NCBI GenBank assembly: GCA_019096065.1
Contig: JAGUCH010000002.1
Span: 4,662,501 to 4,726,500, forward strand
Direction: 5' to 3'
From: Paracyclopina nana
Taxonomy: Eukaryota > Arthropoda > Copepoda > Cyclopoida > Cyclopettidae
Length of the DNA stretch: 64,000 nucleotides
The translations under genes and the position numbers were made by a program. This document shows positions 23,956-36,333 of the stretch, piece by piece (positions within the stretch are counted from its first letter, which is position 1; each line of letters opens with the position of its first letter). The notes under the pieces are model-generated. The model was not told where the DNA came from. It did no database searches and saw only the letters and a program-made list of their open reading frames with translations.

Positions 23956-26900
23956 GTAACATGCTTTTTCTCACCTCTGGGCCTTCAAAGCTGCAGTTTG
24001 GCGCTCTTTTCGCTAAAAGAAGAAATACTTCATGGCACGTGCATTTCTTGACGTTTGATGAGATCTTTTTTACGGTTGAGCCGACTTTCCCACGTGGCTT
24101 GTGCCCAAAGTTCGATCTGGGCTCACGGATGGTTAACCAAGTGAACGAGGAACATTGCTGCAACACTTTTTGTGCTCTAATTGGGCTCACAGTTTTCGGG
24201 CTCCGCTGAGCGCGTCATGACACAACTTTTTTGTGTAATTGCAAAACCCAAAGCTAAAAAAACCACCCAAAGCTGGTCGTTTTTATTAGTTTTCAGGGAG
24301 CCGAATAGAAAATGCTAATTTGAATCCATTCTATCGATGTTTTAAAAATTAAAGTGGGGCTTTTTCTACATGTTTGCAATATTTTTGCTTTGTTTCAAAT
24401 GAAGCACTCTTATCGTAAAAATCATCAAAGTTCCTGGTTTTTGTGGCACATTAGCAGCTACAGTTAAAAAGGTAGTAGTGGACTTGTAAGCTTACATGCC
24501 GGATATGACTCATTGAATCGTACAGCGCGGCGGTACAATTAGCCCTTGACAACTGAACTAACCATGAGGATGCCAGACCACCTACAAAGTCACTTGGCTC
24601 CGAAAAATTAACTGTTAACTTATGCGCAATGTTTCTGCCATCGTGTTCCTTCGCCAGGCTTACTTTTGCAGCCTTTTTCGCGTAGTGCATTGCAATTCCA
24701 TGGTTGCGCGGACAATTTTGACTCGGACGTAGTGACGGCGTCTGTTTGTATGTAGTTCCCATAGCCAGTATTGTTTCATAGGATATCCATGAGAACCCTG
24801 CTCACCTTTTCTATAGTCATGATCAGAGCTTGATTCCGTTAGCAATTAGCGCCCCCTGAGACACTCATAATCAACCATGTCATTTCAATTAACCTCATAA
24901 TGACCAAGCCTAAATTGCTACCTAAGCTTAAGAAATTGCCTTCTGCAGTTTTGTAGCTATTCGCCCATTTTTGAATAATGTGATCAGGCTCCTTGCCAGA
25001 AGAAGTCGGTCATTATTTTTAGATTTGTCCTTGTGGCAATATGAGTTTGACTAATTGTTGCGGATGTACTGTTAACAGTCCGAAATGTCCAGAAAAACTA
25101 AGTCCGGTTGAAAAAGACCTGACACTTAAAGTCCGCTCATATTTGGGCTGATAAGGTCGTAAATATTTGATTTGATGTTTTTTTGACATTTTTTGCTAAA
25201 ATTGTTCGCCACGGCGAACACTTTTGTTATTTTTGATGTTTTTTGAAGCGTATTTTGCCGACATTGTTCGCGAACACTTTTGCTATTTTTTTATGTTTTA
25301 ATGGAATTTTTAGCCAAAAAGCCAATTTTGGCCAAAAATAGTAAAAGTGAAAAGGCGAAACAGGAGAACACTTTTGGCTAAAACCGTCAAAAGCAGGTAG
25401 AAAAAGTCCGCGTCGTGGCCTTTATCAGGACTTTTGACGTTGCGGTCTTATCACAGTATTCCCATTGTTGCCTAACTCGTACCATAATCATATTGAAGCC
25501 TCAAATTATATGGTAATTGATGTGACTTATTTGTCTCGGAGAGCAGGTGCGCATGTAAATTATAAAAAGTTTGTGAATTCGTCATTACAACGCTCACATC
25601 TTCATGTGGTTCTTAGTCTTTGGTTCTTCCTTCATGAATTGAAGCTACTGCACCTGCTTCCTTTTTCTGGCAAGTCACAAAATCATCCTGAAAAATTAAC
25701 CTTACTCATAATGTTAGCAGACAACAGCAACTGGAGGCTAAATGATGGTTTCACATGGCTATCTGCTAACCGTTAAAGCAAGCTGCCATGTCCCAAAATA
25801 GTCGATATATTTACGTTCCGAACTAAGGTGTATTTTGTAAGACTTTACCTAATCCCAAAGCCTACCTTATTCCTGTACTACCTTGTTTGAGAATCGCTCT
25901 ACAACAAGATGACTCCTCAATGATTATCTTTTCTTTTTTGCTTACTTACATTTTTTTAAAAGCTAACTTGGTTAAAGTAGGCATTCGAGCAAGTTTTTGC
26001 ATCTTAATCTATGGTTACAAGACTACTTGAACTTAAAAGACATTTATATTCATTCCAAATCGACCCAAGGCTAAAAAGCTAAAAGTTTGCCTTATACCAT
26101 AATATTATATAGTGAGCGCGTTGAAATCTCCACGTAATGAAGAGCATCAGCTGTCACATATGCATAACTTGCGCGCAGCTTGCTCGCGCGTTTTCGTTCA
26201 GTAGCTGAGCGCATGCGCGCAATTTGTTGCTTTGTTTTTGACTCTTCAGTTGACGCTTCACAATTGACTGAACATCACCGTCAATTTCTGTTATTCTGGA
26301 AGTGAATTTTTAAGTTTATGCTACAAAATATAATGCAGTGTTCTTCCGCTCATCTTAACAAGTGATTGGAATTGAAGAAAGCTCAAGTGTCGGTGGAATA
26401 TAATTCAAAATAGGCACTTCTGGTAACGAAGTTCCCGCCGTTTGCGGTAAGCATCGTGAAATTAATCTTTACTTTTCTGCGATCAAGAACATTTTAAAAG
26501 CTAGTCTGCAGTGATTTTCTGTAATTAATGAAACTAAATACGTCTTTTTCCGGTTTCTCGTTTTTGTTTTTCGGTTTCTTTTTCGCAATTTGGTCATGGC
26601 AAATAAATTTCACCCAGTTTTAGTGTAACCTTCGTGCTTAACCTCTGTATCGCATTTAAGCCAATTTTCCTTGAACACATTGTTGTAAATGTTCACTTTA
26701 AGCTCAGCATTGTTTCCGTAATTGCTCAGTATAAAAAACTGAAATCAGTGCTTCAAGACTCCTTGGGATGACTCGTGATCTCTTAACAGAAGAGCCTGCC
26801 TCTGATTTGCTTCATCTTAGATTAGTGCTTTCTTTATTTTAAAAATATTCTAATAATTCTTGCTACCTATGAGGTATTAATGAGGCAGTAGTCTTAGTTC

Positions 26901-28449
26901 ATGTTTTGGTGAAAATTACCTAGCTTATGATCAGTTTTTGTGAGTATGTGTATGTTTTTCAAGGTTTGTCTAAGCTTGGCTGAAGTTTCATGGTACAACA
27001 CAGAAAATATTAAAATTTAATGGGCATGAATTGCTCTTGACACTTTCCAGTGAAAGGCTCATTTCAAACTTAAGCTAGGCAATAAATGCAGTTTCAGCTG
27101 AACCTTTAATTTCCTTTTTTGTTCCTCGGCCAATTTGCCTTTGTCAAAGTTATATGCATTCATAAAACAACAATAATGTTGTCATCAAGCCATTGCCTTT
27201 TTCCTAATCACTTTTATTTTTAAATGTAGACAAATGGTTTGGCCTTGAGATTTTAGTCACCATTTTTTTAGCATTCCAAGCTGTGATCATGCAATTTGTC
27301 GGAAAAAACATCTTCTTCATGAATGTTTCAAGTTGGATCATAAATGAGCCACTTCAAGTTTTTATCTACTGTGAGATTTGTTGAGGTTAAGAAGAAAAAC
27401 CAAATATTTGTGGATATGTGTGGGCATTCTAAAGCCTCTCCGCTTACAACATGGCGACTATAGAACCTAAGTTAAAATCAAAAGTTGAATTCAAGCTCAA
27501 TCCAAACATAGTTTAATTTATTGACTTGACGATAAAATTATAAAACGATAATTGCTGCTTGGATTCATAGAAAAGCGAGCGAAATCGCAGAAGCTCTATG
27601 ATAACCAGTACGTCAAGGCAATTAACGATTTAGTTGTAAAACATGGCAAAGGTCGTTATGGCGTTAAAGTCTCTATTTTTCGTAAATTAGTGGATAGTAG
27701 CAAGGCCGAGCATAATTAAAGGTACTTACTCTGATGTTGGTAATTACGATAACTACGTGATTTTCCCACAGTATATAAAAACACTAACTTGGCAACAATG
27801 ATTCGAAGAAAATTGATTTTCAAAAAAATCTGCACAGCAAGTCATTGCCTCCAATTTGTCAACAACCAAATCAAAGTGTAACTTAGGCAGTAAAGCTTCT
27901 TTTAAGCCTATTCATTTTCATGCCTTTATTAACCGATTTAAAGCTGCTACATTAGAGACACTAATCTAATTGTAGACCATATACGTGCATGTTAACTGTG
28001 AGGAGGCTTATTCGGTTTTTTCTCAGGTCCAAACAAAAGAAAGGGTCTCTAGTGGTGCTATATACCAGACAGGATGTGACTTGGAGAACATCCGCTGTTG
28101 TTTTGGTGGAAAAATCTTCTGCCTCTGCTGTCCACATCCGATTTTTTTCGTGCATTCAAGAAGTGTGGCCTATTGCCTGAAGCGCGTTGCAATTACGCGA
28201 ACAAAATAGTTATTCATCAGCAGGATATCAATTCATGATTTGCGCTGACAATTAGAGGCAACAAAGAACCGCAATGATTCTGAAACTGAACTGACGAATC
28301 GATTTACTATTATCGCTTCTCTGATACTTTTTTGAAGCTAATTGTTTCATTATGCCTTAATTTCAAGTCTTGAGAGGTCTTTTTATTATTTGCTATTGTG
28401 CAGTTACTTTCTGTTGAAAAGGTTCTGAAGTAGCTACATGTTTTAGGGT
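23956..28449. other. Gene-poor interval with GCGC patch and duplicated motif
   Basis: A near-duplicate containing TTGTTCGC, GCGAACACTTTTG and ATTTTT/GATGTTTT occurs at about 25203-25245 and 25262-25305. A GCGC-rich patch at 26115-26225 is followed by CGTTTGCG|GTAAGC near 26445, a possible non-coding first exon of a downstream plus-strand gene. No coding exon was identified. Confidence 0.3.
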
Positions 28450-28454
28450 ATATA

Positions 28455-29120
28455 TCTTTTCAAATCCGTATCCGCAAAAATCCTCGCCGCAAAAATCCGC
28501 TCGGCAAAAATCCGCTGGGCAAAACTCCGCTCGGCAAAAATCCGCTCGGCAAAAATCCGTCAATCGAAAATTCGTTAAATCTTTGCAACTTGACCTAGTC
28601 TTGGTCATATTATGATGTACTTGCATAATTTACTCTATTTTTGAACTTTGCAACCAAGCGGGTTGACTTGGGTACAAAATCATTGACTTGAACTTATGCT
28701 TAGAACACCATCCAGGATTTCATCTTCTTACAAGTATTGCATATCTTAAAATTCAGAATCACAAAACTTATGTTTTTTTTGCACCAGAATGTACAAAAAA
28801 TGGCCGAAAATCTTAGATATTTAAATTTAAGTGATGTTGGGTAGCTTATCAATCAATCACCCATATCACCTATGCATTACACTGGCCAAAATATTGAAGA
28901 GAAATGCTAAAAAAAAACATTTTGGTGATGCAGCCGGATGACATTTTGGTACCAACAAAATATCTATAAAAAATGTTTTGAAAGTACTGATTTTTTAATT
29001 TTCGGCATAGATTTTGACGAAGAAAAGATTTACAGGGCGGATATTTGCGGAGCTGATTTTTACGGAACGGATTTTAACGGTACGGATTTTTGCGGATACG
29101 GATTTGAAGAGTACATTCGT
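28455..29120. repeat. Element with inverted minisatellite arms encoding pentapeptide-like repeats
   Basis: The outer ends are near-identical inverted copies (left CTTTTCAAATCCGTATCCGC, right reverse complement CTCTTCAAATCCGTATCCGC). Each arm is a tandem 15-bp unit of type GCGGATTTTTGCCGA: about seven units at 28470-28565 on minus and about five at 29035-29105 on plus. Because the unit is 15 bp, both outward readings encode A-D-F-C-x pentapeptides (for example RADFCRADFC). The middle, 28.57-29.03 kb, is unique and shares two words with MITE copy 1. I read this as a non-coding inverted-repeat mobile element rather than a gene. Confidence 0.6.
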
Positions 29121-29258
29121 TTTTAGTTATATCGTTTAGCAGTTTCAATGACACATAATTAAGTTACTTTTTGTAATGATAAGCCGGATATGGTATGGCA
29201 TAAGATTTACGCATTGTTCATCATCATTCATGATTATGTCATGAGAGAGACAAGATGA

Positions 29259-29564
29259 ATGAGTCATATGTGTTTACCGCTCTGGTCATTACGAAAAATA
29301 CTCTCACAGTTACAGGCGCTGTATGCTGGGAAAGATGCAGCTCGAATATCGATGCAAAAAAGGCTATGTCTGCTTCTGACCGCTGCTTTTTCATGTATGA
29401 AAGTAAACATTATTTCATGTAGCTTTTTGGTGGGATCTCGTGAATTTATAATGGAAAAGCTCTTTGTCGTCAGAGTCAAATCTATGGGAGCCTCTTCCGG
29501 TCCTCAAGTTCCCCCTAAAGAAGAAGAAGATGAAGGAAACGAAGGCATTCCATTCATTGCCTAG
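29259..29564 (+). CDS. 101-codon open frame, uncertain
   Basis: The last 38 codons (from ATG 29451) look protein-like, with a hydrophobic start, then ASSGPQVPPKEEEDEGNEG and the end IPFIA. An acceptor-like TTTCATGTAG lies at about 29413-29422. No domain is recognised and no polyadenylation signal follows closely. It could be a terminal exon, a start exon or chance. Confidence 0.2.
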   Translation: MSHMCLPLWSLRKILSQLQALYAGKDAARISMQKRLCLLLTAAFSCMKVNIISCSFLVGSREFIMEKLFVVRVKSMGASSGPQVPPKEEEDEGNEGIPFIA

Positions 29565-29961
29565 ACCCTCCTCACCTGCTGCAGCATTATTCAAGCCTAT
29601 TTAAAGAAGCACCAGTTCAGAATGCCGAGCTAATGTAAAGATGCCCCTTCACTTCTCACTTTTTAAAACTATTTTTGCAAAAAGTTAATCTCCATATATG
29701 AGGAGGGTCCTTATGAGAATCAATGTGGGATTTTCCCAGACTTTGGCTTGAGGCAAAATTGGACAACAACGGAAGCTGCTAAAGTCTCTTAGACACCTTT
29801 TATGTACTGACCATGATGATCCTTTGTTTAATCTTATGTGAACTTAATATACGCCATTTTTCGGTTCAAGGACAATTCTTCATTCAAGAGTCAATTAAAG
29901 ATAAAGTTGGATTTATTTGCACATGAATAGCCCTCTTGATCTCCAGTTTTGCTCCTTTCAG

Positions 29962-30252
29962 GCGGTTCACCCATCATTCTGGAGTACTCGGGCGTGGCCC
30001 ACCTGCCCCCGCCCTCGTCGCCGTCTCCTCCCCCTCACGCCACGAGCTTGCAGAACATCACAGTGTCTTGGGGCAGTGAGGACCTCAAGATGATCAGCAT
30101 GGAGTTGGCGCCCCATGGGCAAGGGCAGCATATGGGCATGGACCAGTCTTATAGCCCGCACGATGAGTCGCTCGGCTCGGATCAAGATCACGGCCACGAT
30201 CACCAGGATCAGAATGACCAAGACCAAATGCACCACGACTCCAAACGAAAAC
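29962..30252 (+). CDS. Isolated coding exon, possible alternative N-terminal exon of Pax2/5/8
   Basis: A strong acceptor (GCTCCTTTCAG) and donor (C|GTAAGC) bound 291 bp, open in one frame with entry phase 1 and exit phase 1. It encodes about 97 residues. Order: GGSPIILEYSGVAHL, a Pro/Ser run, NITVSWGSEDLKMISMELAP, a His/Asp/Gln-rich stretch, and an ending SKRKR. Higher GC content and biased residues look coding. The paired-domain exon at 44726 accepts exactly this phase, which would yield [14 protein letters not shown]. Vertebrate Pax5 is known to use alternative first exons joined to the paired-domain exon. No upstream start exon was found, and it could instead belong to another transcription-factor gene. 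Confidence 0.5.
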
Positions 30253-32396
30253 GTAAGCCAACTTTTGAATGACTACATTAAGGGCAGGCAAAAACGTGAG
30301 CTCTCTTTAACCCCATTATGACCTCAATTATTTTTGGGGGGAGAAATTTGAATGTTTGGTGGTCTCCATAAATTGGGGCCGAGCTTTTAGCCGAGCTTTG
30401 AGTTAAGCAGCCTGGTTGATTCGAGCAGTATTCCACGCGCTGAATATGACGCGTCAAATTCTTGTCTAGACTCCTTGGAATGTGGTCAATCATCATTGCT
30501 TTGAATAACTCGGTGACGGACTCCAATTTTGAAATGACTTGATAAGCTCACGAGCTTGGAAATGTACAAAAAAAGATAAACCCCTTTGATGATAATAGAT
30601 AAGACACGATCAATGCTTGCAATTGTGCCAGACTCTGAAACCAAAAACATTGAACTTTTCCGCTTATATGCTGATATTTCTTGATGATTCCCAAGTATTT
30701 TTTACCGGATTGTGCTGGTTACTCAGTAGTTGAGTCTGTGTTTCTTCAAGATGGCTCGGTTGTGAAATGAAGTAAGATGCTCATTTTGGAAGGCTTGAAT
30801 TAATGAGCAATGGAATTACTTGCTGAATTATGATTTTCACATGAAGTAGCTCAATATTCTAGGTGGGCCAATTTTTGGGCAAATTGAGGTTAGAAAACAA
30901 AGAGGCTCTTAACCTTTTGTGACCTGTGTAATTTGGCAGAAAAAATGGTACAGAGAATGTGCGGCTGATTCCCACTGCACTGCAGTGGCTAGCATAGAGT
31001 GGAACTACCGCTGCTACTACGCGGTAGCCTAGCTGATGATGAACTTCCTGTAAAATCTTGTTGTTTTGGTGGCATCATTGCTACCATCAAGTTTCCTGCC
31101 AAAAATGTGGGACACCCTTTAAAAGACACTGTAATAATGGCTGTACCACACCCAGTTTGGTGTAGAGCACCACCAAGATTGAGAGGAAGTTTTCCACTTT
31201 CTCATGAGAACAAAATTTAATTTTAAAAGAGCTCTGAAATTACTCTATAATGCTTAGAAACCAATAAAGCAACCTTTGATTGAAATGGAATTTAAGATTG
31301 ATTCAATGAGAGTTTAAGTTAAAAAAATAGCTTGAAAACAAAGTAAAAGTAGTGCCATTTTTTGGTAAATCTTTAATTTGCGATGAATTTCCTGCAGGCT
31401 TAATGAACAATTTGTTGTTTATTGTCACTTTGACGAAAAATATACGTGACTGGCTAATAATGTTTTTCTGGCAACTTTAGCCGCAATATTTGGCCATTTC
31501 CGATGCTGCTGCAGTAGCTACAAGTGAAGCACAGGGATGTTTTTGTGTGAGCTTGGGAAAATTTCCTATCCGTAATTATCCTGGAAGTTTGTCCATAAAT
31601 GCTGGTTATATTTTAGACAGGTGTTGCTCTCTCATATACAGGATGTCCTATACTAGCTTCGCCACTCAAAAACCATGGAAATTGCTATCTACTGCGCTTT
31701 TTGTCATCATCATCATGACCATTTTGAATAATGTGTCAAGTCACTGCATAAGTTTCACGTTACGAATCCTGATTATGCTCAAGAAAAAAGGAGAGCGTTT
31801 AAAGTAGGGCAGGAAGACTTTTACAGCTTACCATTGAAATCGATTTTAAGATATACCATTATAATCGATTTTAAACCAATTTTTTTGGTTTACCAATGCT
31901 TTTCTATTTTTCTCATGCTCTGCCATATAGCTGAAGTCGCTCCGCTCAAAATCTGGGAAAAAGCGGTTCTTTTTTTTTCATGCGCGCAACCTCAAACCAG
32001 AACAAAACGCAACCTCGTGCGTCCTTTTTCCGCTTTCTGACCTTTGACATAATTTTCCCGTGAAAACAAAGGGAAAAAATTTGGTCACATTATTTGGCTC
32101 GTGCCATGAAAATATGTGGCATGAAAAGTGCACAGAACCGTGAAAAAAAGTAACATCAGCATAGCTAATACCATCTGTTGAATTTCTCACTTTTTTAAAT
32201 TGATCAATGCTACCAAATCGATTTAAAAATCTTATTTTTGAGCATCAGCATCGCTGATCACGATATTAAACCCTTTTTTACATTATGAGTTTGGGGCACG
32301 TCATTGTTTTCAATCAATCTTAAAAATTGTGCTGTTTGAATTCTATTGTAATTTACAATTTTCTAAAAGTCTCCGTTTTTGTTGTTGTGCTACTTA
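30253..32396. other. Intergenic or long-intron sequence; nothing else recognised
   Basis: AT-rich, with no exon-like frame bounded by convincing splice sites. If the 29962 exon belongs to Pax2/5/8, this is part of its 14-kb intron. Confidence 0.3.
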
Positions 32397-32882
32397 TGCC
32401 CTGTTCATCTACAAAGACAATTTCTATCGTAATTTCAGGATTCTTACAAAAATTTGTCGTTATTCTATAACGACAAAAACTGTCTTAAGTCAGCGTAAGA
32501 CCAGTCGTTAGCGTACGAATTGGGTAAGCGCGTTGACCAAGTTAAGCGCATGCTAGCTAGGGCTGACTAAATCAATTTTTATTTGCCTATGTTCAGGGGC
32601 TTACTTCAAACCTTCCTTTGGTTTAGTGTGCCCTAACGTAAGAATGAGTCTTACAGCAAGTAAAGCTGGCCTGCTAGGGCCAACTAAAACATTCTGCTAG
32701 GTCTGTCACAAGAGGGGATTCTTTCCAAAGTTGCATTAGTTTAGTCAATCCTAGAGGGATCGCTAAAATAACACTAGTTCTTACAAGTTACGACAGCTAA
32801 TAGAAATTCGTGGAGTTACGACAACTTTTTCCGTAAGGTAGGACAAGAAAGTTACGAAAAAATAGAGTAGATGAACAGGGCA
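32397..32882. mobile_element. Harbinger-like MITE, copy 2 (486 bp)
   Basis: A perfect 16-bp terminal inverted repeat TGCCCTGTTCATCTAC / GTAGATGAACAGGGCA is flanked by TTA at 32394-32396 and 32883-32885. It has no coding capacity and is the longest and cleanest copy of the family. Confidence 0.9.
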
Positions 32883-32885
32883 TTA

Positions 32886-34618
32886 ATTTATAAATAAAAA
32901 TATAAAGACAAGCGATAAACCGGGAGCTGGTGCACGAGCCTGCGTTATTCTTTGTTCTTGGCGCTCTTTGAAGAAAACCGCGTGAGTTGCGAAGTCATGC
33001 GGTAATGGCGGGCACAGCGGCCGGTTTTGTGATAGCTTGGCTGGAATTATTTAAAGTTAATATCCTACTAAGATTTGTACTCTTGTTAACTATAATTAAC
33101 GTCTAGAAAATTATCTAGGTCGACTGGCGCTAAAAAATATCGATTCCATCTTAAAATTGAATCATTGAGCTTAAACTTTTTAAAGATATGGTTTACAACT
33201 CAATTTCTCACATTGCTTTACTAATTTTCTGCCCAACTGGTTTCTCGTAATAAAAAAGGGGTGTAAGAATAATTTTTCCATTATTTCGGTTGGTTGGTCT
33301 GATTTCGTAGCCATATGTTGAATTTTCGCAGTCACTTAATGTGCTTTTTTTCGACTCAAAATTGAGCTCAATATTTGAGCAGCCAGATGGTATTAGGGAC
33401 AAATTGCTCACTTATTGATTAAAAATAATCATTATTACTGCGCGATGAGTGCTCCAGATTAGATGGATATCAGAACCATATCATGTTTCTGGAACATGTG
33501 TACTTAATCCATTACATTGACGAGAAACACAAACAAGAAATGTCGCAGATCCAGACCACCACCGCTATTTTTGCTCGTTTCTTAGATCAGTTACTTTTTC
33601 ATCCAAAAAAGAGTCACTAATTATTTTCAAGTAATTTTAACTTGGGAATTGATCGTTTGTCGCAAAAACATTACAATTTTCAGTAGTTTGCCAAAATATC
33701 AGCCGCAGTATGCGTTTGAACTCTGCGGAATCGATGGCTCAAATCGCCTCCCATCCCAACTCTTTTTTTTGCCTGGGTGTGCTTTGTTTTAGGCGAATTT
33801 CAGTTGTTTTAATGAGGCTTTTTCACGATGGCTTTTCCGCCATGGCTTTTATATGTGTGTCGTTGGCTCATGAAAATGTCTGCTCTCCAAAAGTTGCTTT
33901 GATCGCGAGTGCATAACATCAAAAGCAGCGAAAACAAACTCGGCCACTTTCATGCCATCTTTCACAAAAATTGCAACGGCAAAAAGTCTCGTCGAGGGAA
34001 GCAGCACAAAAACTTCAAAAGCTGTCAATTGCTTGGATTTCGCCTAATTCTAGTACATATTTGTGCGCCACGCTAATGCGATGATGACAAGTTGTTGGTC
34101 ATTTTTGATTTCTTTATCGGATTTGCAGCAGCTCAGTGGCAGCATGACAATTGGTAATGTGGCCGGGGATTTTCGGGGGGCTTAAAAGCATTTTCGAGAG
34201 CTCACGCGGAGATCAACAATTCCGCCAAGTGCCCGCACGTGTGCAATCATCATCATCCCTCTTACTCTACGATATAGCACCTTCTCATTTGCTCGAATAT
34301 TGGAATATGGCCCAAATTGGATATAGCTTTGAATTTAGATCGAAGCTAGTGGAGTCATTTCAGTAGCATTTGCGCTGGAGTCCTGAGACAGCCGCTTGGC
34401 TTATTCATCATAGCAGATGAGCGGTGCCACGTTATACTCCTTGAGAAAGCAACTGAATTTGGGAGATAGTAAGGCCCCCTGGGAAATCCATGAATGTGTC
34501 ATTTCTGTGATTTTCTGACCACTTTTTTCCTTTTGAAAATGCTGGACATGATGATTGGCTTGTGAATCAGGTCAGAGCCTAAATTGATCTAATTTTGGGT
34601 AAGATGTTTTGACTCTAA
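32886..34618. other. Intergenic or intron; nothing recognised
   Basis: Between two MITE copies. No coding exon, RNA gene or repeat with clear boundaries was seen. Confidence 0.3.
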
Positions 34619-34774
34619 TGCTCTGTTCAACTACAAACTCCTTAAGTAATCGGAACGCGAAATTCCTATGAGCAAAGGATCGAGTTCTCAGTACATAAAC
34701 TAGCTGCGCAGAGTTGTCATTATGCATGGTTTTGTCATGATGCATTCCTTAAGGAACGGTAGATGAACAGTATA
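34619..34774. mobile_element. Harbinger-like MITE, copy 3 (about 156 bp, decayed ends)
   Basis: The left end TGCTCTGTTCAACTAC and the right end GTAGATGAACAG + TATA are imperfect inverted repeats of the same family. The left flank is TAA. The right flank is TAT inside a TA run, so the duplication is imperfect or blurred. Confidence 0.65.
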
Positions 34775-35100
34775 TATATGTAGTTATGTGTTTACTCTAC
34801 GAATAACCATGCTTTTTTGCTGACCACTTTTTCCCATGTGTAAAAGAAAAGTTCCGACACTCGCTCGTTTGGAATTTGACACCTGAAAACTGTCTCTATG
34901 TAAGTGATATGAGCCGAAAAGCTGCTGTTTCTCCTGCATCTGGAAATTCTGAATTTCATGCATGAAAATGTTCATTGTTCCCAATCGGTGCTGCCAGCTC
35001 TTTTGTGTAATTGATGCTTCATTAAAGAAAGAGTTGGGTATGCCACTAATGCCTGATATCATTTCAAACAGCCAGTGTAAGCTGTTTTTTCGTGTTCGTA

Positions 35101-35507
35101 GGGCGGTCTCATATTTGTCAATTGGGCAAGGTAGGTGGACTCACCTTCCCACCTACCTAGGGTAGGTAGGTGAGGGTAGGCAGGTGAGGGTAGGCAGGTG
35201 GGTAGGTGGGTAACCTGGTAGCTTAGTGAACCAGTTAGTGCAGGCAATTTAAGTCAATTTTTTAAGCATAACAAAAAGCTGCTTCTACACAAAATGTCCT
35301 CTCGTGATTTCTGAGTCAAATTGACTTAACTTGCCTGCATACTAACTGGTTCACTAAGCTACTAGGTTACCCACCTACCCACCTGCCTACCCTCACCTGC
35401 CTACCCTCACCTGCCTACCCTCACCTGCCTACCCTCACCTACCTACCCTAGGTAGGTGGGAAGGTGAGTCCACCTACCTTGCCCAATTGACGAATATGAG
35501 ACCGCCC
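35101..35507. mobile_element. 407-bp foldback element with 5-bp TCGTA target duplication
   Basis: Both ends begin GGGCGGTCTCATATT followed by TCAATTGGGCAAGGTAGGTG. Arms of about 160 bp are complementary and carry tandem CTACCCTCACCTGC-type units (more copies on the right arm), then GCTTAGTGAACCAGTTAGT. A unique centre of about 80 bp lies at 35250-35325. TCGTA occurs immediately outside both ends (35096-35100 and 35508-35512). There is no coding capacity. Confidence 0.88.
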
Positions 35508-35512
35508 TCGTA

Positions 35513-36333
35513 TTCTTTCTAAGGTGTTTGAAAATCAGTACTAAGTGCATTTTCTTATAGGCTCTTTACAAATTGATCTCGCTTTCTGCTCGTTATATTT
35601 AAAAAGGCCATGTAAAAGCCGTGATTCTTTTGATTTTGACATTGCTCAAAAGCCACCAAAAAGGCAGAAAAGTTCCCTTTTTCTCCAAATGTCATGCATA
35701 ATGGGCGCTTTGTTGTAGTAGTGAAGTTGGTCAAACGTTTGACCCTCAGGAATTTTACGTTAAATCTGGGGGCGCAAAACCCCGATGGTGATGATGCAGA
35801 TGGGGGAAGTTTTGTCACCACTGCTGAAAATTTTCAGTTTTTCATCTGAAGCTGACGTTGTCGTAGCAGATGTAACACAATGTTTTGTTCACATTCTGAC
35901 TTCATGAAGTGGCATTTGCAGAATTCGCCTCATTTCTACAACTCAGCCAAGCAATTTGATCAACAATTCGGTAAGACTAACATTGATTCTGCGTGAAGTG
36001 AAGTTTATGGAAAGTCTATTTCTATGAAGGGTTTGATTTTTTTTTTAAATATATGAGGATAGATGCGCGAATATTTTTAAGGAGGAGTTCCACCAAATAT
36101 GAGTAAAAATTATCTGTCAAAATGATGCCGTACTATCACGCAAAAAAGTTTAATATAATACATTCAAATCTTTGTGAATGAGCACCATTTTAAGGAGGTT
36201 TTTTTTAATGAGTGCCTCGATAAAAGCCGACTTTTGCTTTTTGCCTCGAATTCATTAGACTTCTGATTTTAGTTCAATTTTAGCCCGGTTCCAACAAGGA
36301 ATATCAGCAAAGTATAGTATGGTAAACCAGTTA
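35513..36333. other. Spacer between two mobile elements; nothing recognised
   Basis: AT-rich, with no exon-like or RNA features identified. Confidence 0.3.

Noticed and set aside
28393..28626. Pentapeptide-repeat protein gene on minus
   Set aside because: The repeats come from a 15-bp minisatellite mirrored in inverted orientation at 29.03-29.12 kb, so the coding look is explained by repeat length.
35340..35460. CRISPR-like array of CTACCCTCACCTGC units
   Set aside because: Units are contiguous with no unique spacers and form one arm of a foldback with a target duplication in animal DNA.
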